The notes under the pieces were generated by a model. The model worked only from the letters and a program-made list of their open reading frames with translations. It did not search any database and had not been told where the DNA came from. A program made the position numbers and the translations under genes. A stretch of DNA of 64,000 nucleotides from Atriophallophorus winterbourni. Lineage: Eukaryota; Platyhelminthes; Trematoda; Plagiorchiida; Microphallidae. Positions 12,875-23,429 of the stretch are shown piece by piece; the first letter of the stretch is position 1, and each line of letters opens with the position of its first letter. The stretch spans positions 1-64,000 of the forward strand of contig JACCGJ010014713.1 of NCBI GenBank assembly GCA_013407085.1. The letters run 5' to 3'.

Positions 12875-13154
12875 GCTTTTAGATAGCTTTTAGATTAGTT
12901 TTGATAATCATCGCCCATTGAATTCGCTCTCTCTCAATTATAACTTATATGACATTGGCTCACTGATGTATTCAACATCATAGTTGAATAACAGGAGCGA
13001 AATGCTGAGTTGTAAACTGTTTACTTTAAAATAAAATCTTGCAAATATCAATCACTCGTCAACATTATGCTATGAATTGTTCCACTCTTTGAATCTAAAT
13101 AAAATATTTCACTGTTTTCGCTTACCATTTCCCATCTATCAAGCATTGAAATGT

Positions 13155-13222
13155 GATAATAATATTGTTGTTGTTGTTGTTGGCCTCCGTCGGTCAATGT
13201 CGACCATGGATGTACATCATAT
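13155..13222 (-). mobile_element. 3' tail of the RTE-like LINE family also present at 29-31, 37-39 and 44-45 kb
   Basis: On the minus strand the sequence reads TGATGTACATCCATGGTCGA, CATTGACCGACGGAGGCC and then (AAC)n and TAATATTAT. The same ending is seen at about 39118-39175 and 45450-45500. Only the last 70 bp remain. Confidence 0.6.
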
Positions 13223-13269
13223 CATTAAGATTTAAGCTACATTTCGAATATTCTATGCTATTTATATTA

Positions 13270-14008
13270 AAAGATCGTGAAACGCATTTTCGGACGTTTC
13301 CCACTACACTCACTCGCGAAATTACTAAACACTTACATACATCCTGTCGTTGACTACGCTGTACAAGCTTGGACGCCCTGGGTGGAAAAAAACATCTCGC
13401 TCCTCGAACGAATTTATCACAAGGCAACCAAAATGGTTACCGGATTGAATAATTTACCATTTGAGCAGCGACTGACCAGACTTGGACTGTGCACCCTCGA
13501 GCGCAGGCGTATCCTACACGACCTCACTCTGACATACCGAATCATCTACGCGAAATCCCACCCTCTCAAACACCTCTTCAAGTTTGGTCCGGTTGTCCCC
13601 ACACGCAGCCACCCTTTGACCCTTCAAATCCCACACTCACGATTGAATTGTCGTCGTCACTTATTCGCTGTTCGTGTATGCTTCTTGTGGAATAGCTTGC
13701 CGATAGATATTGTTACCTCGGCGAACGAGCACATCTTTAAACAAAGGTTACGAAACCTTATGTTGAGAACTACTGCGTTGGCCCCTACCTATTGATGTCT
13801 ATAAAATTTTAACGCACGGAACTACCGTCCATCCAAAGATTCTTTTCCCTCAGTCTGTGTTGCCATTGAGGATTATTTTTGCTCCACCTATGAAGAACAC
13901 GGATATGATCATACAAGTAACGATTTTTTAATTTTTTTATACGTATATCCTATGGTACTGTACAGCAATTCGCTTTTTTAACCATAAATCTTGAATCTTG
14001 AATCTTGA
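13270..14008 (+). mobile_element. CR1/jockey-like LINE 3' end with heptamer tail
   Basis: An open frame (13277-13795, 172 codons) gives the C-terminal region that follows the RT domain in CR1/jockey-type elements: YIHPVVDYAVQAWTPWVEKN, IYHKATKMVTGLNNLPFEQR, and FAVRVCFLWNSLP near the end. It stops at TGA 13793-13795. About 190 bp of 3' UTR follow, ending in three tandem AATCTTG units (13988-14008), the kind of short-oligomer tail used by CR1-group LINEs. The frame is intact over its whole length, so this is a fairly recent 5'-truncated insertion. It begins just after an inverted RTE-like tail at 13155-13222. Confidence 0.75.
13277..13795 (+). pseudogene. C-terminal fragment of LINE reverse transcriptase polyprotein
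   Basis: The 172-codon frame is uninterrupted but lacks the RT catalytic boxes, so it cannot be an active enzyme. The annotated ATG is internal to the ancestral polyprotein. A diverged second copy of the same segment is at 39420-39650, where YIHPVVD and IYHKAT are matched by YIHPVVD and VYHKAT. The residue pattern LFKFGPVVPTRSHPLTLQIP and LFAVRVCFLWNSLP is usual for the region that ends CR1-like proteins. Confidence 0.75.
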
Positions 14009-14226
14009 GGGTGTGATGGAAATGCATGCAAATGAGCTTTTTACTTCATGGTCATGGGCTCAACCCCTGCTTACATAAGTGTGGACTCATGTGATTGGAC
14101 AGATCGTACTAACCTTATCCAACAGTGGCATACAAACGCATCTTGTTTACCATTCTTCTAATGTTTCAAGCGCATGCGGATCCTGATCCTACGATCCCTA
14201 CCTGCTGAGTGCAAACAGCATGAATA
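14009..14226 (+). repeat. Subfamily A hammerhead-bearing unit, one copy of about 218 bp
   Basis: It starts with GGTGTGATGGAAATGCATGC immediately after the LINE heptamer tail. It runs through the inverted-repeat segment, TGTTTCAAGCGCATGCGGAT and CCTGATCCTACGATCCCTAC, and breaks off inside the ribozyme core: CTGCTGA at 14202-14208, helix II GTGC/GCAT with loop AAACA, then TGAAT. The unit is thus a circular permutation that starts just downstream of the cleavage position and ends near it, as expected if the inserted molecule derived from a cleaved or circular RNA. Confidence 0.65.
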
Positions 14227-16180
14227 CGAATTTTCTGCTTAACCTGCACGTAGACAATTTCTATGAGCAACTAAATTTATTTTATAACAATAACTTTGTA
14301 CAGTTGCGGTAACCTTGCTCTGTCACCGTAATACGCGAAAACAGTTACAAACATATTGTTTTACTTTTTCGTAACAATGAATATATTCTGTATTTAACAA
14401 TCTATAAAAATGCAATTCTCCACATGTGTAAAATTAACACGTACGATCCGATTGAATAAAATCCGATTTGTGTGAACAGGACAAATAATAAATGTAAAAA
14501 ACATTCTTTACTCTATTTTATTAAGCTCTGCAGTAGAAGAATGAATAAATGGAATCTGATGCTTATATGGTTCAAAGTGTGCTTGCAAGTTTTGTTTATT
14601 CGTCGAGTTCGAAATAATATTTAGAAAAATTTCTTTCGACCTAGTGATTAAACGTCATGATGTTGGTATATTTTATGTTGATGTACATTAATTAGAATGA
14701 CATGTAACGGAACTTTGTGAAATACCTTAGAATAATTCATGAGATTCAATGCTGGGTTTGTATATTTCTTATATAGAGGATACTCTGCAATGTTCCTTGC
14801 ACAGTATAAATTAAGTTGGTAGATAGCTCATTAAAGACCATTCTTAATGAACACTTATTGCTGTTCCGACTATTTAATTATAAGAACCACATGCAAGATT
14901 TTATTTAGCATGAAAATCTGTAAAATTTAAACGCATCTAAATACTGCGCAACAGTCATAACACTTTTTATACAAGATCTGAAAGAACTGTATTTGTTCTT
15001 CATTTTAAATAACCAGAGTAGCAGCTTAATGCATATAAAATTAAATTTAAAATTCATTTGATTGACAACCTAACGCACATATAAAACACTCCCTGAGAAA
15101 GGCGAATCTATGCACCACTGTTTTAAAATATTTAAAAAAATTCTTATCGGAATTCATTGGTTGCATGTGCGTACTAACTTTTACCTGACATTCCAAACCA
15201 TAAAAATTGTAATTAGAAATCTACCTCTCACTTGGAACGGATAAAAATATTTTATAATTTAAATAGTAGAATTTGTTAGCTCGAAGAATTTTCTGGTCGG
15301 CTTCGTATCGATTTCTGATATTCACCATTAAAACTTGTTCAAAAATACTAACGTTTCCATTTGCAACCATTTCACTTGTGAACGGTGAATGATATTGTCA
15401 AATTTCCCTCCCATTGTGAAGGTTTATTGAAACATATAGCCCAGTTCCGACTGCACTTTTGCATTTACAGTCATAAAGTTTTTTTAAAAATCGTTTGTTA
15501 TGCTCGATTAAATCCTTTGATTATTACAACTTCCAACATTCAAAATGCGAGGTGTTTTAATCAGATTTATCATTCAATCCAGGTTATTGAGTTTATAAGT
15601 TTGCAGTGAGAAGATATGATATTCATTGTAAACATTGTAGTATAAAAGCCATATGAAGATATGGATATAATCTTTATCAATCCATTGTGACCTATAAAAC
15701 TGATATTTATTTGCGGGTCCGATAGCACCATAAAAGATATAGGTTATATGATTTCACTCACGGAACAGGGTGTTAGACTGTCGGAGTTAGTTTCGACTGA
15801 TTCTACTACCCTCGTTAAATCTCATTATAGTGCGATACCGTTACAGTTACAGAAATATGCAATTACAGCAAGATTCGAACCTGGAGCACCTGTGCCACCA
15901 GAGCCTCATAATATTTTTTGGCCAAAATAAATTCGTTGACCAATTGATAACCGAAATTTCTTACTTATCATACGTTTTCCCAAAAAAGTGAATATTACCA
16001 TTCCAGCTTGTCTAGTGTTCTGAGAACGACATCCGTATTGTAAACGAGAAACAAAAAGCGCAAAAATAATTATTTAAAATTTAAACACATTTCGATTTGA
16101 GTTGTGAAATGCTCAGCAATTTATTATACCTAAAATGCGATGTTTCGGAGTTTTATCACAGATATTCAAATAGAACAGTG
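14227..16180. other. AT-rich stretch, nothing recognised
   Basis: No ORF above 75 codons and no repeat shared with the rest of the window. Confidence 0.5.
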
Positions 16181-16248
16181 AATATGTTACTCCATAAAAT
16201 CATCCACGAGCGAATTGAGTGGTTGACCAGAGAATCAGTATATGATTC
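16181..16248 (+). repeat. Subfamily B repeat, left half, interrupted by the Penelope-like insertion
   Basis: TATGTTACTCCATAAAATCA, TTGAGTGGTTGACCAGAGAA and ATATGATTC follow the order of the uninterrupted subfamily B copy at 53040-53105. There the text reads ACATTACTTTGGTCATCCAT, AGTGCTTGACCACGAATCAC and ATGTGATTC. The rest of the copy resumes at 20285. Confidence 0.65.
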
Positions 16249-16292
16249 GTTGTAGCTTACTTGAATTTGTTCTCCGAGCTTGTTAAGTTTGC

Positions 16293-16334
16293 ATCGGACG
16301 TTTCGTTGTCAGACTAGGCAACATCTTCAGCGAT
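16293..16334 (-). ncRNA. Hammerhead-like motif in the left Penelope-like arm
   Basis: Mirror of the right-arm motif. On the minus strand: ATCG (16334-16331), CTGAAGA (16330-16324), a helix II region, GAAA (16304-16301), CG, TC, then CGAT (16296-16293) able to pair with ATCG. Helix III would be minimal (A-U closing a CG loop), as reported for hammerheads in Penelope-like elements. One extra base lies between the CTGAAGA box and helix II GTTG/CAAC, so folding is not fully canonical. Confidence 0.5.
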
Positions 16335-16339
16335 TGTTT

Positions 16340-18120
16340 TCAAATTGACTGCTCGAAGTGGCACTGACGATGGTATTTGGCCGGCCGACCACTGGTCACG
16401 TGATCGCATGTGATTGATTGATTGGCTGCCTTTTCGGTTCTTCTTCTCAGTCGCATCCGTGCGTAGATGTCGTCCAAGCTCACGTGTTCGTTGATCGATC
16501 GTTCACCGGAGTGCCAGGCTTCAATGAACTGTCGTGCTGCTTTGTTATTAGCTCGACCCAAGATGTGGCAGTTATGCCAGTCCATCTCGTGATCTTCATT
16601 GTCGACGTGCGTTGATATGAGAGACTTGATGTCGTGACGTCGTACGGCTAGTTGATGCTAATGGATACGAGTTTTTAGTCTTCGACCGGTTTGCCCGATG
16701 TAGTGTTTGACACAGTGCGTGCACTGTATTTTGTACACTACGCTTGCGTTTTCATCTTTGGGTATTGCATCTTTCACTTTTGTGAGCACGTTACGTAGGG
16801 TTGCTGTTGGTTTGTGTGCGATAAAAATACCGTGAGGTCGTAGGGGTCTTGATGTCATTTGCGAGATGTCTTTGACGTCTGGTAACGCCGCCCGTTGTAT
16901 AACATCAGTCTGGTCTTGCCTAGGGCGTGTCGTTAGGCATCTACGGATAAAGTTCTTCGGGTAAGCGTTCTTCTGGAATAGATTGTGTAAATATTGTTCT
17001 TCCTCTTTTTGCAGTGTGTTCTAGCGCGTTGAAACAACGTCCGAACGCAGCTTTTCTTGTGTGCTGTTGGGTGATTACTTTTGAAGTTCAAGATTTGGTC
17101 GGTGTGGCTCGGCTTTCTATAGATATTGGTCTGTAGTTCGCCGTTACTCAGTCTGGTGACTTGCACATCTAAGAATGGTAATTGACCGCTTGTTTCTTTT
17201 TCCATCGTGAACTGTATACCATTGAATACGCAGTTGAGTAATCGTGAAGGTTCCTCAAGTCTTGATCGTTTAATAATCACGAAAGTATCGTCCACGTAGC
17301 GTACCCATAGGGTGGGTTGTATCAATGGTAAAGAGATCTGCTCCAGCCTCTGCATTAAGATTTCAGCGATTAGTCCTGAGATTGGTGAGCCCATCGGGGT
17401 GCCTCTTATTTGTTCGTAAACTTGTCCGTTGAAGGTGAATTGTGTTGTAAGGCATAAGTCAAGCAATTCTAATGAGTCTTCTTTGTTAATTATTTCTCCA
17501 TCGGCCATCATTCGTTCGTTCGAAAGTGATGCCACAGTTTGCTTCTCTAGGGTGGTGTCGATCGAGGTAAAGAGTGCGACAACATCGAATGAGACCATAA
17601 TTTCGTCATCTTGGATCTTGGTTCCTTTGATCTTCTGTAGAAATTCTGCGGCTGATTGGATTAAGTGTTCTGACCCATGGGTAAGGTATAGTAGTCTTCT
17701 TCTCAATTCCTTGGATAGCTTGTATGAGGGTGCTCCTGGTAGCGATACAATTGGGCGAAGTGGTATACCTTCTTTGTGGATCTTCGGGAGTCCGTAAAAC
17801 CTAGGTGTCGTAGAATCTTTCGGTTTCATACGAAAGTATTCGTCCTCTGTGAGTCGCCCCAATGTCCTTAATTTTTGCAGAGTATTTATGATTTTTCGTT
17901 CTAGTTTTTCTGTTGTAGCTGATGCAACTTTCCGATAAATCAGTGTGTCCTGGAGAAGTTGTTCTGCTTTCGCAATATATTCGGTTCTGTTCATCACGAA
18001 TGTCATCCGACCTCTGTCTGCTGGTAGAATTACAATTTGTTTGTCTTGCTTTATTTTATTCAGGGCGTGACGTTCTTCTTTGTCCAGGGTGTTCGATATG
18101 ATGTTGTTTGCTTTCATCAT
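16340..18120 (-). pseudogene. Penelope-like element polyprotein, left (N-truncated) copy
   Basis: The RT frame (18120 down to 16933, 395 codons) carries ILPADRGRMTFVMN, RFYGLPKIHKEGIPLRPIVS, motif A VSFDVVALFTSID, motif B RGTPMGSPISGLIAEI and catalytic box YVDD. The frame then slips at a run of A residues opposite 17009-17015. The correct frame continues (EEEQYLHNLFQKNAYPKNFI) into a GIY-YIG-type endonuclease with VVYKIQCTHC and HYIGQTGRRL (16858-16658). That part is interrupted by TAG in the RIH(stop)HQLAV context at 16659 and then runs on with MDWHNCHILGRANNKAARQF to about 16340. RT plus a C-terminal GIY-YIG nuclease is diagnostic of Penelope-like elements. The first part of the protein is missing because the arm starts at MMKANN. 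Confidence 0.9.
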
Positions 18121-20100
18121 GGGTACGATTTTCTGAAGATACGCTCCAGAGAATCACTCCGAAACACACAGAACAAGAGACCGGGAACTGGATAAAGAAT
18201 ATTTCAGATAGACCCCTCACCGACACCGAACAAAGAGTACTGACGCGCGGCCTATACTTCAACTGCAAAAACGCAGACCCAGTCGAGTTCCTAGCATATC
18301 TGGAATCAACGATGAAACGGGCTGGCCTAACACCGGAAACCCAGATTGAATGACGACAGAAAATCGTACCGATGATGAAAGCAAACAACATCATATCGAA
18401 CACCCTGGACAAAGAAGAACGTCACGCCCTGAATAAAATAAAGCAAGACAAACAAATTGTAATTCTACCAGCAGACAGAGGTCGGATGACATTCGTGATG
18501 AACAGAACCGAATATATTGCGAAAGCAGAACAACTTCTCCAGGACACACTGACTTATCGGAAAGTTGCATCAGCTACAACAGAAAAACTAGAACGAAAAA
18601 TCATAAATACTCTGCAAAAATTAAGGACATTGGGGCGACTCACAGAGGACGAATACTTTCGTATGAAACCGAAAGATTCTACGACACCTAGGTTTTACGG
18701 ACTCCCGAAGATCCACAAAGAAGGTATACCACTTCGCCCAATTGTATCGCTACCAGGAGCACCGTCATACAAGCTATCCAAAGAATTTAGAAGAAGACTA
18801 CTATACCTTACCCATGGGTCAGAACACTCAATTCAATCAGCCGAAGAATTTCTGCAGAAGATCAAAGGAACCAAGATCCAAAATGACGAAATTATGGTCT
18901 CATTCGATGTTGTCGCACTCTTTACCTCGATCGACACCACCCTAGAGAAGCAAACTGTGGCATCACTTTCGAACGAACGAATGATGGCCGATGGAGAAAT
19001 AATTAACAAAGAAGACTCATTAGAATTGCTTGACTTATGCCTTACAACACAATTCACTTTCAACGGACAAGTTTACGAACAAATAAGAGGCACCCCGATG
19101 GGCTCACCAATCTCAGGACTAATCGCTGAAATCTTAATGCAGAGGCTGGAGCAGATCTCTTTACCATTGATACAACCCACCCTATGGGTACGCTACGTGG
19201 ACGATACTTTCGTGATTATTAAACGATCAAGACTTGAGGAACCTTCACGATTACTCAACTGCGTATTCAATGGTATACAGTTCACGATGGAAAAAGAAAC
19301 AAGCGGTCAATTACCATTCTTAGATGTGCAAGTCACCAGACTGAGTAACGGCGAACTACAGACCAATATCTATAGAAAGCCGAGCCACACCGACCAAATC
19401 TTGAACTTCAAAAGTAATCACCCAACAGCACACAAGAAAAGCTGCGTTCGGACGTTGTTTCAACGCGCTAGAACACACTGCAAAAAGAGGAAGAACAATA
19501 TTTACACAATCTATTCCAGAAGAACGCTTACCCGAAGAACTTTATCCGTAGATGCCTAACGACACGCCCTAGGCAAGACCAGACTGATGTTATACAACGG
19601 GCGGCGTTACCAGACGTCAAAGACATCTCGCAAATGACATCAAGACCCCTACGACCTCACGGTATTTTTATCGCACACAAACCAACAGCAACCCTACGTA
19701 ACGTGCTCACAAAAGTGAAAGATGCAATACCCAAAGATGAAAACGCAAGCGTAGTGTACAAAATACAGTGCACGCACTGTGTCAAACACTACATCGGGCA
19801 AACCGGTCGAAGACTAAAAACTCGTATCCATTAGCATCAACTAGCCGTACGACGTCACGACATCAAGTCTCTCATATCAACGCACGTCGACAATGAAGAT
19901 CACGAGATGGACTGGCATAACTGCCACATCTTGGGTCGAGCTAATAACAAAGCAGCACGACAGTTCATTGAAGCCTGACACTCCGGTGAACGATCGATCA
20001 ACGAACACGTGAGCTTGGACGACATCTACGCACGGATGCGACTGAGAAGAAGAACCGAAAAGGCAGCCAATCAATCAATCAATCACATGCGATCACGTGA
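18108..20100 (+). pseudogene. Penelope-like element polyprotein, right copy
   Basis: The N-terminal segment (about 18132-18350) includes NWIKNISDRPLTDTEQRVLT and FLAYLESTMKRAG. A TGA at 18351-18353 separates it, in the same frame, from the 395-codon RT frame (18372-19559). The RT has the same boxes as the left copy, with motif A VSFDVVALFTSID, RGTPMGSPISG and YVDD (about 19195-19206). A frameshift at the A run near 19481-19485 and a TAG at 19832-19834 break the frame before and within the GIY-YIG domain (HYIGQTGRRL at about 19786-19815). Both lesions are identical in the left arm. A further TGA (19977-19979) in the EA(W)HSGERS context is private to this copy. The two RT frames differ at only about six residues. 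Confidence 0.9.
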
Positions 20101-20161
20101 CCAGTGGTCGGCCGGCCAAATACCATCGTCAGTGCCACTCCGAGCAGTCAATTTGAAAACA

Positions 20162-20203
20162 ATCGCTGAAGATGTTGCCTAGTCTGACAACGAAACGTCC
20201 GAT
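20162..20203 (+). ncRNA. Hammerhead-like motif in the right Penelope-like arm
   Basis: Helix I ATCG (20162-20165) pairs with CGAT (20200-20203). CTGAAGA box at 20166-20172. Helix II is GTTG (20174-20177) with CAAC (20188-20191), with T20173 bulged. GAAA at 20192-20195, helix III loop CG, and U-C at 20198-20199 with predicted cleavage after 20199. Minimal type I hammerheads are known in Penelope-like elements of many animals, which supports the reading. The bulged base makes activity uncertain. Confidence 0.5.
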
Positions 20204-20284
20204 GCAAACTTAACAAGCTCGGAGAACAAATTCAAGTAAGCTACAACAACGACCCGAGCTAAACATATTCCAAACAATACTAAC

Positions 20285-20425
20285 ATATGATTCTTTGTTT
20301 GAACACCGTGGTTTGTTGAACGGAACTAATCTTAGTGTCGTTAACTGATGACGGCAAACAGCTAAAAACCGGTTGTGTTGTGTAAGTGCGAGGGATGTGA
20401 GCAACATATTACTTTGCTTATAACG
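20285..20425 (+). repeat. Subfamily B repeat, right half, with degraded hammerhead core
   Basis: It resumes with ATATGATTCTTTGTTTGAAC and ACCGTGGTTTGTTGAACGGA, matching the continuation of subfamily B. It then has CTGATGA (20345-20351), CGGC/GCTA with loop AAACA, AAAA in place of GAAA (20365-20368), CCGGTT, and the flank TGTGTAAGTGCGAGGGATGT and GAGCAACATATTAC. The G-to-A change in the second box should inactivate it. Confidence 0.65.
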
Positions 20426-20705
20426 TTTGGTTAGACTATATCCTTTGCGATGTCTTTAATGATTATGATAAATTAGTCACAGTTCAATTGTTATTGAATA
20501 TCAGTAAAATCCTGATGGCATCGAATCATCTTCTTTGTTCTATTTTTATTATTATTATCACACAAGTCTTTACCGACGATGTGACAACACGTATACCATT
20601 AAAAAGGTATTTGATGAAAGAAAAAAAAGAAAAAAGGGGGATTTTTTGTCTGTCTGTTTACACATGCCGTTTTTGATCTTTTTTGTCTTTTTTGGAATAA
20701 GGGAG

Positions 20706-22447
20706 GGGGGAGGGTCACTGATAAACGGGAACACAAGAACGGCAGGATTCTCGCCACTGGTTCCTTTCTTTTGCCATCACACTGAGTGTTATCAGCCACA
20801 TATCTTCACGGTCCTTCGGACCCCACCCGGGTAAGCGCGATGTTCCCACGATCGCTAGTGGGGCTGTTAGACGCTTGAGGGTCTTCCGCCAGGTATTCCT
20901 TTGTCCGCCACGGCGACGTTTCCAATCAGGTCCAGCGAGAGCAAAAAGAGCTAGGCGAGGAAGGCGTCGCTCATCCATACGGAGAACGTACCCCAGCCAT
21001 CTCAGCTGGTACATGGATATATGATCGGAGAGTGGCACAGAGCGATTGCCGAGGACTGCCCTCTTGACGTCACCATTTTGACTTTCTGTTGCCAGCTTAA
21101 ACGAGCTATACTCCGCAGGCAGCAATGATCAAACGCCAATAATCGTTGACTATCGGCTTGTCGCAGCGTCCACGTCTTGCAGCCATACAGTAGAACTGCT
21201 CGTACGGTGGCCTGGTAAACTCTGCCTTTCAAGCGTATTCCAACATCGCGTCGGCGCCACAGATACCGTAGCCCAGCGAAAGCATGGCGTGCTCTTGCAA
21301 TCCGTGCTGTGATTTCAGCTTCGATATCGCCCGCAGTGGTGATGCAGCTCCCTAGGTAGGTGAATCTGTCAGTCACTTCCAGTTTATGGTCTTCAATCGT
21401 CGAATCAAGTGTTGGGTCTGTCCAATCCTGTAGGAACACTTTGCATTTTGACGGAGAGAAATGTAATCCATAAAGCCACAACTGATCAACGAGTAGATCC
21501 AAAGCGCTTTGTATGGCGCAAGCATCCTCTCCGAGGAGAGCAATGTCGTCAGCATAGTCTAGATCCATGATTCGTCAACCGGAGAGCAGGTCGATCCCAC
21601 AATTCGGTAGCTGGGCTGTTGCTGCCTGCATGACATAGTCAATCGCAAAGTTGAATAGGAATGGGCAGATCAGACATCCTTGACGAACCCCACTGGAAAT
21701 GGTAAACTGTTTGGATAAATCACCATAGGCTTTGACTCTGCCGGTGGTGTGGCAGAACAGCTTCTTGAGCAGGATTACGTACTTCGGTGGGACACCATGG
21801 CGAATGAGACATTCCCAGAGAGCGGTTCTGTCAATGAAATCAAAGGCTGCTTGTATGTCAAGAAAGACGATCATTGTTGGACGTGCGTATTGGTAACGTT
21901 GCTCCAAAATTTGGCGGAGATTGAAGATTTGGTCCACACACCCGCGTCCTCCTCTGAAACCAGCCTGTTCTTCTCGATACTCTGCTTCTCGGTAGCTATT
22001 AAGCCTGGTCAGGATGATTGATGCAAACAGTTTAGAAACCACCGGTATGAGACTGATACCCCTGTGATTACCTCATTCTTTCCTCGACCCTTTCTTGAAT
22101 ACTGGGACGATGGCTGACGGTTTCCACGCGCTGGGTATGGTTTCCTCGTTCCAGATCTTTCCGAATAGCACTAACAGCTCACTGCACAAAACGTCGACAC
22201 CTTCAACGAATAGTTTGTTTGGTAGCTCGTCTACACCAGGGGCCTTGCGTCGTCTAAGCTTTATTATGTGTGAGCAAATTTCTGCCTCTGTAGGTGGTCC
22301 CAGTGAGGCCGGCCACTGAGTGGTGGAGCCACTTGGCTGAGCAACAGAGAGTGGTTGCGTTTGCTTGAATTGGCCAACGAAATGTTCCCTCTAGCGGTCC
22401 ATTCGCCTTTCTCTGTTGGTAATTAACGACCCATCTGCTTCTTTGTT
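20706..22447 (-). pseudogene. RTE-like LINE reverse transcriptase, 5'-truncated, lightly damaged
   Basis: On the minus strand one reading frame can be followed from 22447 to about 21100. It shows a pre-RT region (RRRKAPGVDELPNKLFVEG, about 22256-22200; SAWKPSAIVPVFKKGSRKE, about 22132-22076), NHRGISLIPVVSKLFASIIL, GFRGGRGCVDQIFNLRQIL, motif A MIVFLDIQAAFDFIDRTALW, SSGVRQGCLICPFLFN and catalytic box LDYADD (about 21567-21550). The thumb/C-terminal part reads YLGSCITTAGDIEAEITARI and LLYGCKTWTLRQADSQRL. In-frame stops are at 22391-22393 (TAG), 22073-22075 (TGA) and 21575-21577 (TGA). A frameshift near 21090-21125 leads into the last part (YQLRWLGYVLRMDERRLPRL, then GGQRNTWRKTLKRL), ending at about 20715. 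The endonuclease domain is absent. With only four visible lesions this is among the youngest LINE copies here. Confidence 0.85.
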
Positions 22448-22449
22448 CA

Positions 22450-23290
22450 TTTTTTCTTATGAAGATACATATACATAAAGATAATTCTGTTAAATTCAGT
22501 AGAATGACATCTGGTTCAATCGGTGTAAAAAGAAATTTATTTTGGTCATTGATGACAAGTTTTGCAGGAAATAAGACATCTAATCGTTCAACTCATCGAT
22601 GACTGATGGTTATACCAATATGTTGACGGTAGTTAGCCTTATTTGGAAGTTTCCATAACAAAATTCAAGTTTATGTGATCAATGTTAGTTCAGTTACAAA
22701 CCCAAAGATATCACTGACTAATATTCAGTTCGATTGTTGTATACTGAATCCGATAATATTTTAGACGCGACAACTCTTCAAGGATTCAAATATTTCTTGT
22801 TAATAAAATGAACAATATACTACTCCACAAGTTTATGGTATGAATTGAAATGTGAGAAATTATAGTATTTAACGAGCATATCAATTGTACGTCTCACGAA
22901 TGATGTTCGTTTACATGTGTAGCAACAATTTCGCTTTAAACATCATCATGCACGGAGAGTCCACCACATATAGAGTAGTGGAATTTCAGAAAAATATAGC
23001 AGACGTTGAAAAGCTGTGCCGGCAGTCGATACGCAAACTTATAATGTCGAGTGTTAGGGTATATCAGCGTGTCAATTTCGCAACGAAGAATAAACTATCT
23101 CTACATCGTCACGACAAACCCTCGGCAATTTCAAGGTCACCGATTAACCAGTGAAATACAAGGGCGGCCTAATATGGTCAGAAAGGGACGGCGAAAATGA
23201 AGATACTTCGAGCATTTTGAAAAGCTTTTGGAAGAATATTATAAAGTGAGGTCCCGAGCCCCACTTGGCATTTGTTCGAGTACACCTCTC
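22450..23290. other. No gene recognised
   Basis: AT-rich DNA with a small ORF at 22885-23154 (89 codons) that has no recognised motif. It is followed by text resembling the start of a LINE-derived segment (AAGGGACGGCGAAAATGAAG at 23185-23204). Confidence 0.4.
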
Positions 23291-23429
23291 TATCATTTTT
23301 CACAAGCAAGTGAAACATCCAAGGTAGCATGGAGTTGACAGATAAAACACGCTGTGCGTTATTTATCAGACTACGGGAGTTCGCTCCGGATTGTTCCTCG
23401 GGGTTTTCTCCCGAAGCCTTTCCCGCAAT

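Larger units (their letters stand above)
16249..20284. mobile_element. Head-to-head inverted pair of Penelope-like elements
   Basis: The left arm (16249-18135, minus) and right arm (18357-20247, plus) are near-identical inverted copies separated by 221 bp, which is the N-terminal coding part present only in the right copy. Arm lengths are 1887 and 1891 bp. The 4-bp difference is explained by three versus four copies of AATC (near 16408 and 20080). A 37-bp extension (20248-20284) exists only on the right. The 9-bp sequence ATATGATTC flanks the whole composite (16240-16248 and 20285-20293), consistent with a target-site duplication. The 5' ends face each other and the 3' ends face outward. Penelope-like elements often insert as inverted or tandem partial copies, so the composite probably arrived in one event. 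Confidence 0.85.

Noticed and set aside
17429..17797. 122-codon plus-strand ORF and similar ORFs opposite the Penelope-like and RTE-like frames
   Set aside because: Antisense shadows of the retroelement coding regions.
18131..18170. CTGAAGA followed by GAAAC at the start of the right Penelope-like copy
   Set aside because: The spacing superficially resembles a hammerhead, but the segment is in-frame coding sequence, no helix II forms, and GAAAC is followed by ACAC rather than a U-H cleavage step.
16249..20284. The palindrome as a pure assembly artefact
   Set aside because: The arms differ by scattered substitutions and an AATC unit, the spacer carries unique coding sequence, and a 9-bp duplication brackets the whole, so a real insertion is more likely; long-read proof is still lacking.
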